The translations under genes and the position numbers were made by a program. From Nitrospirota bacterium (lineage in GTDB: Bacteria > Nitrospirota > Thermodesulfovibrionia > Thermodesulfovibrionales > Magnetobacteriaceae), in NCBI GenBank assembly GCA_015233895.1, contig JADFXG010000007.1, positions 1-64,000 on the forward strand: DNA of 64,000 nucleotides, given 5' to 3'. A model generated the notes under the pieces. The model had not been told where the DNA came from and did no database searches. It was given only the letters and a program-made list of their open reading frames with translations. Position 1 is the first letter of the stretch; each line of letters starts with the position of its first letter. Positions 62,339 through 64,000 of this stretch are shown here, piece by piece.

Positions 62339-64000
62339 TTATATATTCAGGGCTTTTCTCTTTTTCATAATATGGTCTTCAATTCCGTTTACAATCTGAA
62401 CAGGGTCATCGCCGACGGCAATTTTTCCTCCGGTTAGATTCTCAACATCCTGAGTCAGAAGTTTAACCACATCCGGTGCTCCTGTCACTGCTGGTGTTGG
62501 AGATACATGAGTGTAAAGACCAAATGCTACGGCAAACATGGCGTCAATAGTTGCTTTTTGTTCCATGTATTCAGGGGCAGTTACTGCTACAGGCAACTGT
62601 GACACATCAACCCCAAGCGCTCCAGCAACGGCTGTAACCAGATTGGCAAGCCTTCCCGTGTCCGTACAAGTGCCAAAACTCAGCGCCGGGGGAACTCCCA
62701 GTGCCTTGCATACACTTTGCAGCCCCGCACCAGCCAATGCAATGGCGTCAAGACTTTGCAGTCCCGCTACCTGCAAGGCTGCATTTCCACAACCGGCACT
62801 AAGAACCAGAATATCTCTCTTTATCAGTTCTTTAGCTACAGCTACAGTCAGTGCATCCTGTGGTCCGTTTGCCAGAGTGGAACAGCTTACCAGAGCGGTT
62901 ATACCTTTTATGGAGCCTTGCTTTATTGCGTCAAGCAGCGGATTTAATGAGCCACCCAGGGCTTTTAGTACGGATTCTGTTGAAAACCCCACGATTGCAT
63001 TTTGTTTTTTCTGAGGAATAAGTGTATCTTTCCCCTTTCTCTTTTGAAAGTTATCGATTGCTAAGGTAATTAGCTTACCAGCAAGCTCTTCAACGTCCTC
63101 GGGTGTGTAATCATAGTTAATGTTTACGCCCGGTAACCTGACCAGCTTCGATACGCTGGCTACGGTTGAGTTATATTTATCGGCATAGAGGCTAAGTGTC
63201 GGTACAGAACAGTTCATATCAACTGCGAAGAGATCTACGGCACCAGTTGCCATTACATATTCCTGGTTTATCCAGTTGCCGGTAAGCCCTACAAATACAT
63301 CGTCTGTGGGAAAGCGCTGAATCAACTCCTGCCCCGTCTCGATAGAGCCGATAACCCTGATACCCTTAGCGCCTTTGTCACGGGCCAGTTTTTGAATATC
63401 GTCCCGATGCGCAAGATTTATGATAGCTGCCCCGACAAAAGGCTCATGCCCGTTTGGTAGAATGTTCACATAGTCTTTGTCTATTATGCCGACATCTACG
63501 AAGGTCTCATGGGGCGTGGGAGAACCAAACAGTATGTCCTGGACAATTTCAAGAGGAATCTGTGCGCAATAAGCCATCGAGATAGACATTCTCATGGCCA
63601 TTTTTGCTAAAGATACATAATCCGAGTCAATATTGGTCATACATCTGGTTTCAGTATCCATGATTTCATGAAGTGTGCCACCCGGGAAGATTCCCATCTC
63701 TCTCCAGAGGCGCTTACGTGCCTCTGGTGCGTATATCTCAACAAGCTTTGATTCCTCATCAGAGTCCTTATGGAATTCACTGAGGAAGAAGTCGGCTACT
63801 TTCAGGGCAGTTTGTTTTATGTCGCCTTGCTTGCCTACTCCTATAGTATCGGCAACGCTGTTGAGCAACTCTTCATTTTTTATCGCAAAAGAAGTCTTTC
63901 CCTCAGCGACAGCCTTTAGCGTCTTAAAAGCAGATTTCGCGTGATATGAATACGCTGCTGCCCCAAAGATATTGGTATGCACCAAGTTCCTCATCACCAT
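62339..64000 (-). CDS. cooS: Anaerobic carbon monoxide dehydrogenase catalytic subunit CooS (5' part outside the window)
   Basis: The visible 553 residues are the middle and C-terminal part of a Ni-Fe-S CO dehydrogenase. C-cluster-region landmarks include MNCSVPTLS, VSCSTLANGP, SAGCGNAALQV and FGTCTDTGRLANL, and the family's 'GFSTESVLKALGGSLNPLLDAI' stretch is present. The window edge falls at an ATG, but the homology clearly starts earlier: the complete enzyme is about 640 residues and the B/D-cluster cysteines of the N-terminus are missing here. CooS interconverts CO and CO2, alone or with acetyl-CoA synthase. The partner genes would be outside. Confidence 0.93.
   Translation of the reverse strand: MVMRNLVHTNIFGAAAYSYHAKSAFKTLKAVAEGKTSFAIKNEELLNSVADTIGVGKQGDIKQTALKVADFFLSEFHKDSDEESKLVEIYAPEARKRLWREMGIFPGGTLHEIMDTETRCMTNIDSDYVSLAKMAMRMSISMAYCAQIPLEIVQDILFGSPTPHETFVDVGIIDKDYVNILPNGHEPFVGAAIINLAHRDDIQKLARDKGAKGIRVIGSIETGQELIQRFPTDDVFVGLTGNWINQEYVMATGAVDLFAVDMNCSVPTLSLYADKYNSTVASVSKLVRLPGVNINYDYTPEDVEELAGKLITLAIDNFQKRKGKDTLIPQKKQNAIVGFSTESVLKALGGSLNPLLDAIKQGSIKGITALVSCSTLANGPQDALTVAVAKELIKRDILVLSAGCGNAALQVAGLQSLDAIALAGAGLQSVCKALGVPPALSFGTCTDTGRLANLVTAVAGALGVDVSQLPVAVTAPEYMEQKATIDAMFAVAFGLYTHVSPTPAVTGAPDVVKLLTQDVENLTGGKIAVGDDPVQIVNGIEDHIMKKRKALNI

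Noticed and set aside
62538-63014. 158-codon plus-strand frame
   Set aside because: It is antisense to CooS, whose motifs are continuous on the other strand.

Overview
This 64-kb window is a chromosomal segment of a low-to-moderate GC, Gram-negative bacterium. The genes point to an anaerobic or facultative member of the Nitrospirota (Thermodesulfovibrio / magnetotactic 'Magnetobacterium'-like group). The evidence is: a CooS-type carbon monoxide dehydrogenase, a complete chemotaxis operon, a futalosine-type UbiA prenyltransferase, LolDE and RND/TolC outer-membrane systems, many PAS/GAF/TPR proteins, and intergenic repeats of the 'GGATCCCGCAACAAGTGCGGGATGAC' / 'TGTCATTCCTGCGAAGGCAGGA' type. The taxonomic placement is an inference from gene content, not from a marker gene.

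Layout. 1-6.3 kb: end of an unknown gene, a TatD-radical SAM fusion with a membrane protein, then a hybrid PAS histidine kinase and an HD-GYP response regulator (probable c-di-GMP output). 6.3-11 kb: lysS-lolC/E ... lolD on the minus strand, split by a plus-strand patch holding HigA and an MNT nucleotidyltransferase whose toxin partners are broken or missing. 11-13.9 kb: yceD-rpmF-plsX-fabH behind a strong sigma70 promoter. 13.9-17.1 kb: a composite hairpin repeat, an LRR-Roc-COR-TIR protein and the relic of a second TIR gene. 17.1-23.6 kb: a TMTC-like TPR membrane protein, then a sigma54 activator, a secreted TPR protein and a PAS histidine kinase. 23.8-26.0 kb: a minus-strand module (HsdS-like remnant, HEPN/TIGR02391, DUF3800, BECR-like small protein). 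26.1-33.4 kb: sbcD-sbcC, a CHASE2 protein, an orphan small protein and a nucleotide-sugar dehydrogenase. 33.4-35 kb: a second composite repeat, a toxin-less RelB/ParD-like antitoxin and a 5'-truncated GIY-YIG gene. 35-41.5 kb: tolC-MFP-RND efflux operon and an Rpn-family nuclease. 41.5-42.5 kb: relics of a BPTD_3080-type restriction enzyme and a DUF1640 protein, then tRNA-Gly(CCC). 42.9-50.6 kb: a tight minus-strand operon purC-GAF-ubiA-scpA-tpr-miaB-mtaB. 50.7-53.5 kb: bioB, a DUF4071-like protein and a methyltransferase. 53.5-62 kb: chemotaxis operon HEAT-cheR-cheY-cheY-(cheW-cheZ fusion)-cheA-cheB-cheW, then tRNA-Leu(TAA) and a terminator. 62.3-64 kb: CooS, entering from beyond the right edge.

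The most unusual items are: (1) a single protein with an N-terminal CheW domain and a C-terminal CheZ phosphatase, complete with its CheY-tethering tail; (2) a HEPN-DUF3800-BECR-like module next to sbcCD that looks like a candidate defence or toxin system built on the remains of a type I R-M locus; (3) a pattern of decayed toxins with surviving antitoxins (HigA, a RelB-like protein, possibly MNT); (4) a composite hairpin repeat whose stems are kept by compensatory changes, one copy of which has cut off the start of a GIY-YIG gene; and (5) palindromic 24-bp repeats inserted in frame in mtaB.
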